A model generated the notes under the pieces. That model did not search any database, had not been told where the DNA came from, and was given only the letters and a program-made list of their open reading frames with translations. This document shows, piece by piece, positions 1 through 8,459 of a DNA stretch of 29,296 nucleotides. The position numbers and the translations under genes were made by a program. Within the stretch, counting starts at the first letter, position 1. Every line of letters starts with the position of its first letter. The DNA comes from CADEEN01 sp035716845 (GTDB lineage Bacteria; Pseudomonadota; Gammaproteobacteria; Burkholderiales; Burkholderiaceae_C): NCBI GenBank assembly GCA_035716845.1, contig DASTJE010000170.1, positions 1-29,296 on the forward strand. The letters run 5' to 3'.

Positions 1-1563
1 GGTGATGCCGTCGATCACCAGCACCGCGCTGCGGGGTGCGTCGGCGTCGGGGCCGTCGGGCGGCGGCGCGGCCACGCGCGGGTCCTCGTGGATCAGGTAG
101 CCCAGCGTCAGCGCGATGTCGCCGTCGACCACCACGTAGAGCGAGCGGCCCTGAGCCACGCTGCGCGCCAGCCCGGCCAGCAGGCCGTCCTTCAATGCGG
201 TCAGCCGCGCGTAGGCCGGCGGGCCGGTCCAGCGCAGCGAGACGGCCACGTCCTGCTCGCCTTCCCCCAGGTCGTGCCGCAGGAAGGCCTGGCGCAGCGC
301 GGCAGCGACCGCCTCCGCGTCGACCGGGCCCTCGCCATAGGCGTGCGGCAGCGGCACCACCTGCAGGTTCTTGCGCGGCAGCAGCACCCCCGGCGCCGAC
401 ACGTAGGTGGTGTTGCCCGACAGCTGCACGCTGTACTCGGAGGCGCCCAGCACGGTGGCGCGGATGCACTCGCCGGCCGGCAGCAGCGGCCACGGCAGCG
501 CGCCTGCGTCGAGGCGTTCGCGGATCGCCTCGCCGAGCAGCTTGCCCAGGTCGCCGAAGTCGCGTGCCTCGCGGCGGTAGACGTACTCGCCCACGCCGCC
601 CGAGAACATCAGGCCGTCGAGCGCCCCCAGGTCCTCGATCGGGTCGGTCAACATCAGCTCGCGCAGGTCGGCCGCGCTCGGCCGGCCGGCCAGCACGCGC
701 ATCAGCGCGTCGGCCATGCCCTGCGCCACGCGCGCGAGCTGCGCGCGCGTGACGCGCTGTCCGAGCTGCCAGTCGAAACCGGCACGGCGAGCGTGCTCGC
801 GGCCGGCCGGGTCGAGCCGGACGAGGCGCCCCTCGGCGTCGACCACGACGAGACGGCCGCCGATGTGCACCGCGGCCGTGCCCCGTAGCTCGCCGCGCTC
901 GACGAGGCCGAGCTTGGTGGTGCCGCCGCCGATGTCGACGTTGAGCAGCCGCGTGCCGGCGTCGAAGGAGCGGCGGGCCGCCCCCGAACCATAGACCGCC
1001 AGCATCGATTCCATGTGGTGGCCCGCGGTGGCGCAGACGAACTCGCCGCCTTGCTCGGCCAGCAGCGCGCCGATCGCTTCGCTGTTGTGACGCCGCAGCG
1101 CCTCGCCGGTGAGGATGACCGCGCCGGCGTCGACGTCGTCGGGGTGCAGCCCGGCCGCGCCGTAGGCGTCCTCGATCAACCGGCCCAGGGCTTCGGCGTC
1201 GATGCTGGACTCGTCGCGGTACGGCGTCAGCGCGACCGGCGACTGGTGCAGCGGTTCGCGCGAGACGACGACGAAGCGCGTCGACAGCTGGTCCGACACG
1301 CGCTGCATGTGCAGGCGCGAGAACGCGACCATGGTGCCGGAGGATCCGATGTCGATCCCCACGCTGTGCAGCACCACGTTGTCGCTCGCCCACAGCGTCT
1401 GGTCGGCGATGTCGGGTGGACCGCCGAAGTCGTCGTGATCGTGGTCGTGGTCCTCGCCGTCGGCGTGTACGTGGCCAGTCAGGTCGCCCCAGCGGTGGTC
1501 CTCGAGGCGGTGGCGGAGCATCGCGTCCGCTTTCGGCGCCGTGGGGTTCGTGGTGTCCGACAT
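1..1563 (-). CDS. eutA: EutA-like ethanolamine ammonia-lyase reactivating ATPase, 3' end cut by window edge
   Basis: The frame stays open from the ATG at 1563 to base 1, giving 521 codons with no stop, so the C-terminus lies outside the window. The protein matches the EutA family, which reactivates adenosylcobalamin-dependent ethanolamine ammonia-lyase by ATP-driven cofactor exchange. Visible actin/Hsp70-type ATPase motifs are DIGSSG at residues 71-76 and NVDIGGGTTKLGL near 208-220. The conserved EutA strings ILTGEA (about 150-155) and SGGVGEYVYRR (in the C-terminal half) are also present. Enterobacterial EutA begins near SVGID, which is residue 67 here. The extra N-terminus is rich in His and Asp (residues 31-44, several HD pairs), suggesting metal binding. 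It follows the reductase gene by 14 bp, probably in the same operon. No eutB or eutC is visible, so the partner enzyme is either to the left or different. Family assignment is firm; its role here is unknown. Confidence 0.85.
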   Translation of the reverse strand, partial: MSDTTNPTAPKADAMLRHRLEDHRWGDLTGHVHADGEDHDHDHDDFGGPPDIADQTLWASDNVVLHSVGIDIGSSGTMVAFSRLHMQRVSDQLSTRFVVVSREPLHQSPVALTPYRDESSIDAEALGRLIEDAYGAAGLHPDDVDAGAVILTGEALRRHNSEAIGALLAEQGGEFVCATAGHHMESMLAVYGSGAARRSFDAGTRLLNVDIGGGTTKLGLVERGELRGTAAVHIGGRLVVVDAEGRLVRLDPAGREHARRAGFDWQLGQRVTRAQLARVAQGMADALMRVLAGRPSAADLRELMLTDPIEDLGALDGLMFSGGVGEYVYRREARDFGDLGKLLGEAIRERLDAGALPWPLLPAGECIRATVLGASEYSVQLSGNTTYVSAPGVLLPRKNLQVVPLPHAYGEGPVDAEAVAAALRQAFLRHDLGEGEQDVAVSLRWTGPPAYARLTALKDGLLAGLARSVAQGRSLYVVVDGDIALTLGYLIHEDPRVAAPPPDGPDADAPRSAVLVIDGIT

Positions 1564-1577
1564 GCGCAGCCGTTGGT

Positions 1578-2600
1578 TCAGTAGAACTGATCGAAGTGAT
1601 GCTGGTCGGGCGGCACGCCGGCCTCCAGTAGCATGCGCTGCACCGCCTCGGTCATGGCCGGCGGTCCGGCGAAATAGACCTCGCACTCGCGCAGCCGCTC
1701 GCCGAAGCGACGCTGCGCCGACTCGTGCGCGAAGCCGGTCTCCACGCCGGCGGGCACCGGCTCGCCGGCCGGCTGGGCCGACACCACCGGGTGGTAGTGC
1801 AGGCGCTCGCCCCAGCCGGGCAGCGCCATCAGCAGGTCGCGGCCGCACAGGTCGGCGACCGTGCGGCCACCGTAGACGAGGTCGAGCCGGCGGCCCGCCA
1901 GCTGTGGCTCGGCCACCGCCCCGCGCAGGATGGAGACCATCGGCGCGAGCCCGGAGCCGCCGGCGATGCACACGATGTCGCGCGGCGACGTGCGGCGCAG
2001 CCAGGCCATGCCGTACGGGCCGTCGATCGCCACGCGCGCGCCCGGCGCGAGCGCGAACAACGCCACGCTGCCGACGCCGCCGGACAGCTTTCGCACCTGG
2101 AACTCCCAGCGCCGGCCGTCGCCGGCCACGTTGCTCATCGAATAGGCGCGCGGGCCGGCCACGCCGGGCAGTTGCACCAGCGCATACTGGCCCGGCTCGA
2201 AGCCCTGCGCGGCGTCGAGCTCGAACACGAACTCCTCGATGTCGTGCGTGAGCGCGCGGCGACGAAGCAGCGACGCGCCGGTGCGCTGCGGCCGCTGCAC
2301 CGGCGCATAGCGCGCCTGCGGCCGCAGCTTGATGGTGCAGTCGCCGCGCGGCATCGACTGGCAGCCGAGGTGGCGGCCGCGCGCACGGTCCTTCTCGCTG
2401 AGGGCCGGCGCTTCGGGCCAGGCGTTTTCGAGCGCGCCATCGACCAGCTCGAAACGGCAGTTGCCGCAGGAGCCGACGTTGCACTCGTAGGGGAATCCGA
2501 GGCCGGCCCGCTGCGCGGCGCGCAGCAGCGTGTCGTCGGCGGCGCACGCGAAGGATTCCCCGGTGCCGGCCACGAGCACCCGATGGACGACGGCGGTCAT
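1578..2600 (-). CDS. NAD(P)H:acceptor oxidoreductase of a ring-hydroxylating or monooxygenase system (2Fe-2S / FAD / NAD domains)
   Basis: This 340-residue protein has the classic oxygenase-reductase layout. A plant-type ferredoxin domain comes first, with cluster cysteines C40, C45, C48 and C80. A flavin domain follows with RAYSMSN at 151-157. A nucleotide-binding domain contains GGSGLAP at 214-220 and FAGPPAMTEAV near 310-320. The C-terminal FDQFY ending is common in this family (toluate, benzoate and phenol-type reductases). It would pass electrons from NAD(P)H through FAD and the 2Fe-2S cluster to an oxygenase or Rieske ferredoxin. Its start overlaps the stop of the IclR gene by 4 bp (ATGA), so the two are translationally coupled. 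The only oxygenase in view is about 23 kb away (25470-26756), under a copy of the same operator, and is its likely partner. Electron-donor preference cannot be read from the sequence. Confidence 0.93.
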   Translation of the reverse strand: MTAVVHRVLVAGTGESFACAADDTLLRAAQRAGLGFPYECNVGSCGNCRFELVDGALENAWPEAPALSEKDRARGRHLGCQSMPRGDCTIKLRPQARYAPVQRPQRTGASLLRRRALTHDIEEFVFELDAAQGFEPGQYALVQLPGVAGPRAYSMSNVAGDGRRWEFQVRKLSGGVGSVALFALAPGARVAIDGPYGMAWLRRTSPRDIVCIAGGSGLAPMVSILRGAVAEPQLAGRRLDLVYGGRTVADLCGRDLLMALPGWGERLHYHPVVSAQPAGEPVPAGVETGFAHESAQRRFGERLRECEVYFAGPPAMTEAVQRMLLEAGVPPDQHHFDQFY

Positions 2601-3397
2601 CGCGGGTTGTAGCCCAGGCGCTGCGACACCGCGTCGGCGGTGCGGACGACCTCGGGCGCAAGCGCGCGCAGGTCTTTCTTGGTCAGGCGCTGCACCGGCC
2701 CGGCCAGGCCGACGGCGGCGACGACGCGGCCGGAGATGTCGCGGATCGGCGCGGCCAGACCGCGCATGCCGAACTCGCTCTCCTCGTCGTCGATCGCGTA
2801 GCCCGTCTGCCTCACCTCCTCGAGGGCCTTGCGCAGCGCGGCGGTGCTGACGATGGTCTTGGGCGTGCGCGCGACGAGCTTGTCCTCCAGCACCGCGGCC
2901 ACCGTCTCGGCACGCGAGAACGCGAGCAGCACGCGGCCTTCGGCCGTGCAGTGCGCCGGCTTGAAGGTGCCGATGTAGGAGCGCATGCCGATCGCCTGCG
3001 CACTCTCGAGGTTGTAGAGGTAGATGATCGAGGCGCCTGACAGGATCGCCAGGTGCACGGCCTCGTGCGTGCTGTCGCGCAACTGCCCCAGCAGCGGCCG
3101 CGCCTCGTTGGACACGTCCATGCGGCGGCGCACCAGCGCCCCGAGCGCGAACAGCGACAGGCCGAGGCGGTAGCGCCCGTTGTCGGGGTTCTGCTCGAGG
3201 AAGCCCTCGGAGGCCAGCGTCACCGCCAACCGGTGCACCGTGCTCTTGGCCAGGCCCAGGCGCTTGGCCAGGCTGCTGATGCCGATCTCGGCCTCGTCGG
3301 CGTTGAAGGCCTTGAGCACGAGCAGGGCCGAGGTGACCGAGGACAGGCGGCTGGGGCCTTCACCCTCGGCGACAGGGGCGGCAGTCTTCCGGTTCAT
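2597..3397 (-). CDS. IclR-family transcriptional regulator
   Basis: This 266-residue protein has an N-terminal winged HTH (about 18-78, with LAKRLGLAKSTVHRLAVTL as the recognition region). An IclR effector-binding domain follows (about 80-262), including HCTAEGRVLLAF and the C-terminal GLAAPIRD/VGLAGP segments. IclR proteins of aromatic catabolism (PcaU, PobR, TphR, OphR types) act as activators or repressors responding to the pathway substrate or an intermediate. An AGGAT ribosome-binding site sits just upstream of the ATG. The gene opens an operon with the reductase (ATGA overlap) and the EutA-like gene. A three-half-site operator lies at 3429-3453, about 32-56 bp before the start, so autoregulation is likely. 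It is the only transcription factor in the window and therefore the best candidate for binding the five matching operators. The ligand is unknown. Confidence 0.95.
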   Translation of the reverse strand: MNRKTAAPVAEGEGPSRLSSVTSALLVLKAFNADEAEIGISSLAKRLGLAKSTVHRLAVTLASEGFLEQNPDNGRYRLGLSLFALGALVRRRMDVSNEARPLLGQLRDSTHEAVHLAILSGASIIYLYNLESAQAIGMRSYIGTFKPAHCTAEGRVLLAFSRAETVAAVLEDKLVARTPKTIVSTAALRKALEEVRQTGYAIDDEESEFGMRGLAAPIRDISGRVVAAVGLAGPVQRLTKKDLRALAPEVVRTADAVSQRLGYNPR

Positions 3398-3428
3398 GGA
3401 CCGATCCTAGCAGCCTTTTCTCTTATGT

Positions 3429-3453
3429 GGAACCGTGTTCTTTCGAGTGGAAC
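3429..3453 (-). promoter_or_regulatory. Composite operator site A, upstream of the IclR regulator
   Basis: Read on the minus strand it is GTTC, nine bases, GAAC, three bases, GTTCC. The outer pair (3437-3453) is a 17-bp inverted repeat and the third half-site is at 3429-3433. It lies in the 70-bp gap between the methyltransferase stop and the regulator start. The third half-site points towards the regulator gene. Four other gaps carry the same arrangement. That it binds the IclR protein is inference. Confidence 0.8.
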
Positions 3454-3467
3454 GGTGCGCCGGGGCG

Positions 3468-3941
3468 TCAGAACACGCCCGGCACCCAGCGCCGGACCCG
3501 TTGCCGGTAGGCGGCGTACGCGGCGCCGAACAGACCTTCGAGGCCGGCCTCGTCGTCGCGCGCGCGCTGGTCGAACCAGAACACGTGGGCGACAAAGACC
3601 ACCCAGGCAGGGCCGGAATACAGCACCGCCAGGCCGAGGAAGAAGACCAGATGACCGAGGTACATCGGGTTGCGCGTCAGCGCATAGATGCCCTCGGTGA
3701 CGAGCCGCTGCGGCGGGTTGGAGAGACCGGGGCCGCCGCCGCCGAGCCGGGTGCGGTAGGCGCCCGCCCAGCGGTACTGGGCATAGCCCCAGACCAGCAG
3801 CGGCACGCCCCACAGGTTGAGGGTGGGCACGCCGCCCTGCAGCAGCGCGGCGGTGAGCCATAGCGCGGCCGGCCAGACGATGAAGGTGCGGTTGGACGTG
3901 CTCTTGAGCCAGCGCACGGCGCCGCGGCGCCCGCCGCTCAC
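3468..3941 (-). CDS. Small integral-membrane methyltransferase, isoprenylcysteine/phospholipid methyltransferase-like
   Basis: The start is taken as the GTG at 3941, which overlaps the MFS stop codon by 4 bp (GTGA); a much longer open frame upstream is a shadow of the MFS gene. The 157-residue product has several hydrophobic segments (about 20-36, 42-56, 96-110, 112-124). It carries the motif RNPMYLG at 90-96, typical of the ICMT/PEMT superfamily, followed by a C-terminal YRQRVRRWVPG. Members use S-adenosylmethionine at the membrane, but bacterial substrates are mostly unknown. Translational coupling to the MFS gene ties it to the porin-led transport operon. It could modify the transported compound or a lipid, and the sequence does not say which. 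Confidence 0.8.
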   Translation of the reverse strand: MSGGRRGAVRWLKSTSNRTFIVWPAALWLTAALLQGGVPTLNLWGVPLLVWGYAQYRWAGAYRTRLGGGGPGLSNPPQRLVTEGIYALTRNPMYLGHLVFFLGLAVLYSGPAWVVFVAHVFWFDQRARDDEAGLEGLFGAAYAAYRQRVRRWVPGVF

Positions 3942-5188
3942 GACGCCGCCTCGGTCCGCGTGCCGGTGAGCAGGACCAGGACGTTGGCGCACACGATGGT
4001 GCCGGCCAGGAAGTAGAACGTGGCGCCCAGGCCCCAGCGGTCGGCGATGACACCGCCGACCAGCGGCGCCACCGCCGAGCCGAGCGACTGCGCGCCGAAG
4101 AGGATGCCCACGCTGCTGCCGCCCAGGTTTTTCGGCGTGACCTCGAGCAGCCAGGCCTGGATCACCGGGCGGATGGCGTAGAGGAAGAAGCCGAGCGCCG
4201 CGATGAAGATCACGAAAACCGTCGAGCGCCCCGCCACGGCCATGAAGAGCAGGACCGCCGCTGTCATCGCCATGCTGGCCGACATGACGCGGCGCCGCCC
4301 GAGGCGGTCCGACAGGTGGCCGGCCACCGGCGAGGCCACCAGGCCCGCGGCCTGCAGCGCGAACATCGCCGCACCCACCCACAGCGGTGGGTAGCCGAGC
4401 TCGCGCGCCAGGAACAGCGGCAGGAACGTGAGCAGCGCGTTCTGTGTCATCGAGCGGAACGCCCCGCTGGTGGACAGCAGCACGAGACTGCGGTTGCGAA
4501 GCAGCCCGCGCAGGCCCTGCAGGTAGTCGCGCAGCGACTGGCCGTCGCCGGCCGTCGTGTCGGCGGCCGCGGCGGCCTTGCGGCCCAGTTGCAAGGTCCC
4601 GAGGTAGACCAGGATCAGCAGCGACATCACCAGCCCCGGCACCACATTGAGCACCACGACTTCGCGCCAGCTCAGCGCTGCCAGCAGCGCACCCACCGCC
4701 AGCGGCGCCAGGGCGTCGCCGGCATTGCCGCCCATGCCGTGCAGCGACAGCACGAAACCCTTGCGCTCGGGGAAGCGCCGGGCGAGCGTGGGGATGGCCG
4801 TGGGGTGCCACAGGCTGTTGCCGACGCCCACCAGCGTGATGCAGGCCAGCAGCATGACGTAGCTGTGCGTGAAGCCCATCAGCAGGTACGGGAAGCCGAC
4901 CCAGAACAGCGACACGCCCATCAACAGGCCTTTGCGACCGACGGTGTCGACCAGCACCCCGCCCGGGATGTTGGCGACCGCCCCCGCCACGTACTGGCAG
5001 GTCATGATGAGGCCGATCTGGCTGAAGCTCAGGCCCAGCTCGTGTCCGATCAACGGCAGCAGCAGGTAGAACGTCGCGGGGTACCAGTGCGTGAGCGCGT
5101 GGCCGGCTGTGATCAGCCAGATCTCGCGCGCGCGTGGCGCCGCGGGCGCCGGCGCGGGCTGGACGGCGGCCTCGGCGGTGGCGTTCAC
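3938..5188 (-). CDS. MFS transporter
   Basis: This 416-residue protein has about 12 predicted membrane spans. The first is preceded by REIWLITAGHALTHWYP, similar in style to FSR-like and other short MFS proteins. A classic MFS loop 2-3 motif is visible as GGVLVDTVGRKG (residues about 76-87), with a second copy, GHLSDRLGRRR, in the C-terminal half. A central cytoplasmic linker rich in Ala and Lys separates the halves. Translation starts at a GTG with a weak ribosome-binding site, 25 bp after the third binding-protein gene. The gene is the fifth of the porin-led unit. Given the context it probably imports the aromatic substrate or exports an intermediate. Direction and substrate are inference. 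Confidence 0.9.
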   Translation of the reverse strand: MNATAEAAVQPAPAPAAPRAREIWLITAGHALTHWYPATFYLLLPLIGHELGLSFSQIGLIMTCQYVAGAVANIPGGVLVDTVGRKGLLMGVSLFWVGFPYLLMGFTHSYVMLLACITLVGVGNSLWHPTAIPTLARRFPERKGFVLSLHGMGGNAGDALAPLAVGALLAALSWREVVVLNVVPGLVMSLLILVYLGTLQLGRKAAAAADTTAGDGQSLRDYLQGLRGLLRNRSLVLLSTSGAFRSMTQNALLTFLPLFLARELGYPPLWVGAAMFALQAAGLVASPVAGHLSDRLGRRRVMSASMAMTAAVLLFMAVAGRSTVFVIFIAALGFFLYAIRPVIQAWLLEVTPKNLGGSSVGILFGAQSLGSAVAPLVGGVIADRWGLGATFYFLAGTIVCANVLVLLTGTRTEAAS

Positions 5189-5213
5189 GTCGTCAAAGTC
5201 CCGCGGTGGCGCC

Positions 5214-6251
5214 TCAGCGCGCGGCGCGCCGGATGACCGTGTCCTCGAACAGCGTGGTCCACTTGTCCGACTCGTCGAGCGTACGCACCGGGTCGGTCAT
5301 CATGATGCGCACGCCCTTGAGCGGCGAGGGCACGCTGGTGTTGGTGGGCACGTAGTCGATGGAGGCCAGCAGGGGCTGTGCGTCCGTGAGCATGTACTCG
5401 TGGAACAGCACGGCGGCAGCCGGGTGCGGTGCGCGCCGCGCCACGCCCACCGCGTTGGACCGCGCCACGGCCGGCTCGAGCGCGAACCAGTCGATCGGTG
5501 CCCCCTTCTTCTTGGCCTGCTCGGGCATGTAGTTGTAGACGGTCAGCGCGAGCGGCACTTCGCCCGAGACCACCATGTTGGTCAGCAGGGTGTGACCGCT
5601 GCGCGGTGACACGCCGTTCTTGGCCACCAGATCGCGGAAGAAGCCCAGGCCCTTCTCACCGCCGCCGGTGATGTCGACCACCGACGCAAACCAGTCCTGG
5701 TTCTTGGCCTCGATGCCAAGCTTGCCCTTCCAGCGCGGGTCGAGCAGATCCTGGTAGGTGCGCGGCAGTTCTTCCTTCTTGACGACATTGGTGTTGTAGG
5801 CCTGCACCCATACCGACAGCAACGTCGCCGCCCATTGCTTGTGCGCCGGCACGGAGCCCGGCTGCAACTGCCGGTAGGTCGGGGAAATGACCGGCTGCAG
5901 CACCTTCTCGCGCGCCAGCGCTTCCATCTCGGGCGAGCCGAAGTGGATCACATCGACCTCGTGCCGGTTGGCCGAGGCCTCGGCCAGCGTGCGTTGCAGC
6001 ACCTTGTCGGTGCCGGCGCGCCAGACGTTGACCTTGACGCCGTACTTGGCCTCGAAAGGCTTGATCAGGACCGGCAGGTCCTTTTCGGCGATCGTGGTGT
6101 ACAGCGTCAGCGAGCCTTCCTTCTTGGCCTCGGCGACGAGCCGCTGCAGGCGGTCGGGCCCCTCATAGGCGGCCAGTGGCGACTGAGCGGCGACGCCTGC
6201 GGACAGCGCCAGCAGGAGCGCGCCCCAGCCGAGGCGCAGACGGTTCTTCAT
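5214..6251 (-). CDS. ABC transporter solute-binding protein, third of three tandem paralogues
   Basis: This 345-residue periplasmic binding protein belongs to the Fe3+/polyamine-type (type II fold) group. It has a Sec-type signal peptide (basic MKNRLR, hydrophobic GALLLALSAGVAA, cleavage near AAQ). The mature start EGPDRLQRLVAEAKKEGSL is shared with its two neighbours. Segments such as YNTNVV, DPRWKGKLGIEA, DWFASV and SGHTLLTNMVVSGEVP line up with the other two copies. A GGGAG ribosome-binding site precedes the ATG. No iron-binding Tyr pair was verified, and neighbouring genes suggest an organic acid rather than iron. The permease and ATPase at 14874-17781 are the only ABC membrane components in the window and are its probable partners. 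Confidence 0.93.
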   Translation of the reverse strand: MKNRLRLGWGALLLALSAGVAAQSPLAAYEGPDRLQRLVAEAKKEGSLTLYTTIAEKDLPVLIKPFEAKYGVKVNVWRAGTDKVLQRTLAEASANRHEVDVIHFGSPEMEALAREKVLQPVISPTYRQLQPGSVPAHKQWAATLLSVWVQAYNTNVVKKEELPRTYQDLLDPRWKGKLGIEAKNQDWFASVVDITGGGEKGLGFFRDLVAKNGVSPRSGHTLLTNMVVSGEVPLALTVYNYMPEQAKKKGAPIDWFALEPAVARSNAVGVARRAPHPAAAVLFHEYMLTDAQPLLASIDYVPTNTSVPSPLKGVRIMMTDPVRTLDESDKWTTLFEDTVIRRAAR

Positions 6252-6270
6252 GCGGGGCTCCCGGTCAGGC

Positions 6271-7338
6271 TCAGCGCGCCTTCGACGTGAAGATTTCCTC
6301 GTACAGCTTGGTCCACTTCTCGTACTCGTCGAGCATCATGCGCGCGTCGACGTACTTGAGCGCCCCCTTGCCGAAGGGCGACTCGACCTTGCCGTTGGTG
6401 GGCACGAAGTCGCGTCCGGCGAGGATGCGTTGGCCTTCCTCGCCCAGCTCGTAGTCGAAGAACAAGAGAGCGCTGTGCGGGTTCGGGGCCATGCGGGCCA
6501 CGCCGATGCCGTTGGGGCGGGCGATCGGCGTGCCGATGGAGAGCCACTCGATGGGGGCGCCCTTTTCCTTGAGCTGCTGCGCCTTGTAGCTGTAGACGGT
6601 GAGCGCGAACGGGATTTCGCCCGACACCACGAGCTGCGTCAGCAGCGTGTGGCCCTTGCGCACCGACATGCCGTTGGCCGCGACGATGTCCTTGAACAGC
6701 TTGACGCCGCGGGCCTCGCCGATCTCGCCGACCACGCCGGCGAGCCAGTCCTGGTCCTCGGCCTCGATGCCCAGGCGTCCCTTCCAGCGCGGGTGCAGCA
6801 GGTCTTCCCAGGTCTTGGGCGCCTCGTCCTTCTTCACCAGGTTGGTGTTGTAGGCCTGCACGAACACGTTCAGCCGCGTGCCGACCCACTCGCCGTGCGG
6901 CCGCAAGGCCTGCGGGGTGATCTGCGACAGCACCGGCGACTTGACCGCCTGGAAGATCTTCTCCCGGTGCATCGACTCGAGCTCGGGTCCGTTGGTCTCG
7001 ACGATGTCCACCGTGTGGCGGTTGCCGCGCGCCTCGGTGATGGCGCGCTGCAGCACCTTTTCCGAGCCGGCGCGCCACATCGTGACCTTCAGTCCGTACT
7101 TCTTCTCGAACCCGGCCACCACCGCGCCCATGTCGTCGCTCTGTGCCGAGGTGTAGATGCTCAGCGGGCCCTCTTTCCTGGCCCCGTCGACGAGCCGCTG
7201 CGTGCGGTCGGCGCCGGTGTAGCCGGCCAGGTCGGCCATGACGCTGCGCGGCGCCTGCGCCCAGACGGACGGCACGGCCAACGAGGCCGCAGCGCCGCCC
7301 AGCCAGCCGTGAAACTGTCTCTTGGTGATGCGAGTCAT
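6271..7338 (-). CDS. ABC transporter solute-binding protein, second of three tandem paralogues
   Basis: This 355-residue type II periplasmic binding protein resembles the flanking genes along its length. Common segments are TGADRTQRLVDGARKEG, EKVLQRAITEARGNRH, YNTNLVKKDEAPKTW, LHPRWKGRLGIEAEDQDW and GHTLLTQLVVSGE. The signal peptide begins TKRQFHGWLGGAAASLAV and ends near VWAQ. The KRQF start recalls a weakened Tat motif, but Sec export is equally possible. It starts 6 bp after the stop of the preceding copy with no clear ribosome-binding site, suggesting translational coupling. It probably feeds the permease/ATPase pair encoded under another copy of the same operator. The ligand is unknown; an aromatic carboxylate is a guess from context. 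Confidence 0.93.
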   Translation of the reverse strand: MTRITKRQFHGWLGGAAASLAVPSVWAQAPRSVMADLAGYTGADRTQRLVDGARKEGPLSIYTSAQSDDMGAVVAGFEKKYGLKVTMWRAGSEKVLQRAITEARGNRHTVDIVETNGPELESMHREKIFQAVKSPVLSQITPQALRPHGEWVGTRLNVFVQAYNTNLVKKDEAPKTWEDLLHPRWKGRLGIEAEDQDWLAGVVGEIGEARGVKLFKDIVAANGMSVRKGHTLLTQLVVSGEIPFALTVYSYKAQQLKEKGAPIEWLSIGTPIARPNGIGVARMAPNPHSALLFFDYELGEEGQRILAGRDFVPTNGKVESPFGKGALKYVDARMMLDEYEKWTKLYEEIFTSKAR

Positions 7339-7344
7339 GGCGTG

Positions 7345-8424
7345 TTAGTCGGCTTCCTTCTGGACCTTCTGGCCACCCAGGAACAGCTGTGACCACAGCT
7401 TGTCCCACTTGTCGGCCTCGTCGAGGGTGATCACGGGATCGATCATCTCGAAGGTGAACTTGTTGAGATTGGTCTCCACCGCCGTGCTGGCCGGAACGCG
7501 GTTGCGCTCCTTGATCAGCTGTTGGCCTTGCAGCGAGAGCATGAAGTCGGTGAACAGGAGCCCCGCATGGGGGTTTCGTGCGCGCTCCACGACCCCGATG
7601 GCATTGGGCCGGCCGAAGGTGGGGGACAACGCCTTCCACTTGACCGGTGCGCCGCGCACGGCCAAGCGCTCGATGTTGTGGTTGTAGATCGTGGCGGTGA
7701 TCGGCACCTCGCCCGACGAGACCAGCTCGGCCAGCAGGGTGTGGCCGGTGCGCATCTGCGGCTTCATCTCCGCGAGCTTGCGGAAGAAGGCCAGGCCCTT
7801 CTCCTCGCCCATGTGCTTGACAAGGGCGGCGAACCAGTCGGTGTCGCCCGATTCGAGCGCCACCTTGCCGGCAAAGCGCGGGTGCAGCAGGTCGAGGTAG
7901 CTGTTGGGCACCTCGTCGGGCTTGACCAGGTTGGTGTTGTAGCCGATGGTGAAAAAGTTGAAGCGGTCGGCCACGTAGTGCCGGTGCTTCGGGAATGCTG
8001 CCGGCGGCAGGTCCTTGAAGTGCGGGCTGTGGAACTCCGCGAGCAGCTTCTCGCGGTACAGCGCCTCCATCTCGGGGCCGTTGGTTTCCAGCACGTCGCA
8101 GGCGAAGCGTCCGGCGCGCGCCTCGGTGACGGCGCGCTGCAGCACCTTCTCGGAGCTCGAACGCCACAGCAGCACCTTGACGCCGTAGCGCTTCTCGAAG
8201 GTCTCGGTGATCGGTGCAGAGTCCTTCGTGTTGAGCGAGGTGTAGAGGCTGAGTTGCCCCTCCTTCTTGGCCCCTTCCAGCAGGCGCGCCTCGCGGTCGG
8301 CGCCCTTGTAGAGGTAGATCTCGCGGTTGCGCGCCGCGGCGTCCTGTGACCGGGCCGCCAGCGGCAAAGCCGCCAGCGCAGCCAGCAGGACGCGTCGCTG
8401 CGCGCGCGTCGAATCGGGCGTCAT
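7345..8424 (-). CDS. ABC transporter solute-binding protein, first of three tandem paralogues
   Basis: This 359-residue binding protein is the first and most divergent of the trio. The N-terminus MTPDSTRAQRRVLLAALAA has a twin-arginine pair before the hydrophobic stretch, so Tat export is possible. The mature protein carries the shared blocks KGADREARLLEGAKKEGQL, EKVLQRAVTEARAG, YNTNLVKPDE, LHPRFAGKVALES, TDWFAAL and GHTLLAELVSSGEVP. An AAGGAG ribosome-binding site sits 6 bases before the ATG, the best of the three. It follows the porin gene by 85 bp, a gap that holds a strong hairpin. Three such genes in a row suggest either ligand variants or a dosage effect for one transporter. Confidence 0.93.
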   Translation of the reverse strand: MTPDSTRAQRRVLLAALAALPLAARSQDAAARNREIYLYKGADREARLLEGAKKEGQLSLYTSLNTKDSAPITETFEKRYGVKVLLWRSSSEKVLQRAVTEARAGRFACDVLETNGPEMEALYREKLLAEFHSPHFKDLPPAAFPKHRHYVADRFNFFTIGYNTNLVKPDEVPNSYLDLLHPRFAGKVALESGDTDWFAALVKHMGEEKGLAFFRKLAEMKPQMRTGHTLLAELVSSGEVPITATIYNHNIERLAVRGAPVKWKALSPTFGRPNAIGVVERARNPHAGLLFTDFMLSLQGQQLIKERNRVPASTAVETNLNKFTFEMIDPVITLDEADKWDKLWSQLFLGGQKVQKEAD

Positions 8425-8459
8425 CGTGCACTCCTTCGATGGGCCGCGGTCGGGGGGCT

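Noticed and set aside
5214..8424. Iron uptake function for the three binding proteins
   Set aside because: The family is often labelled iron-binding, but there is no Fur-like site seen and the genes share the operator of a catabolic island.
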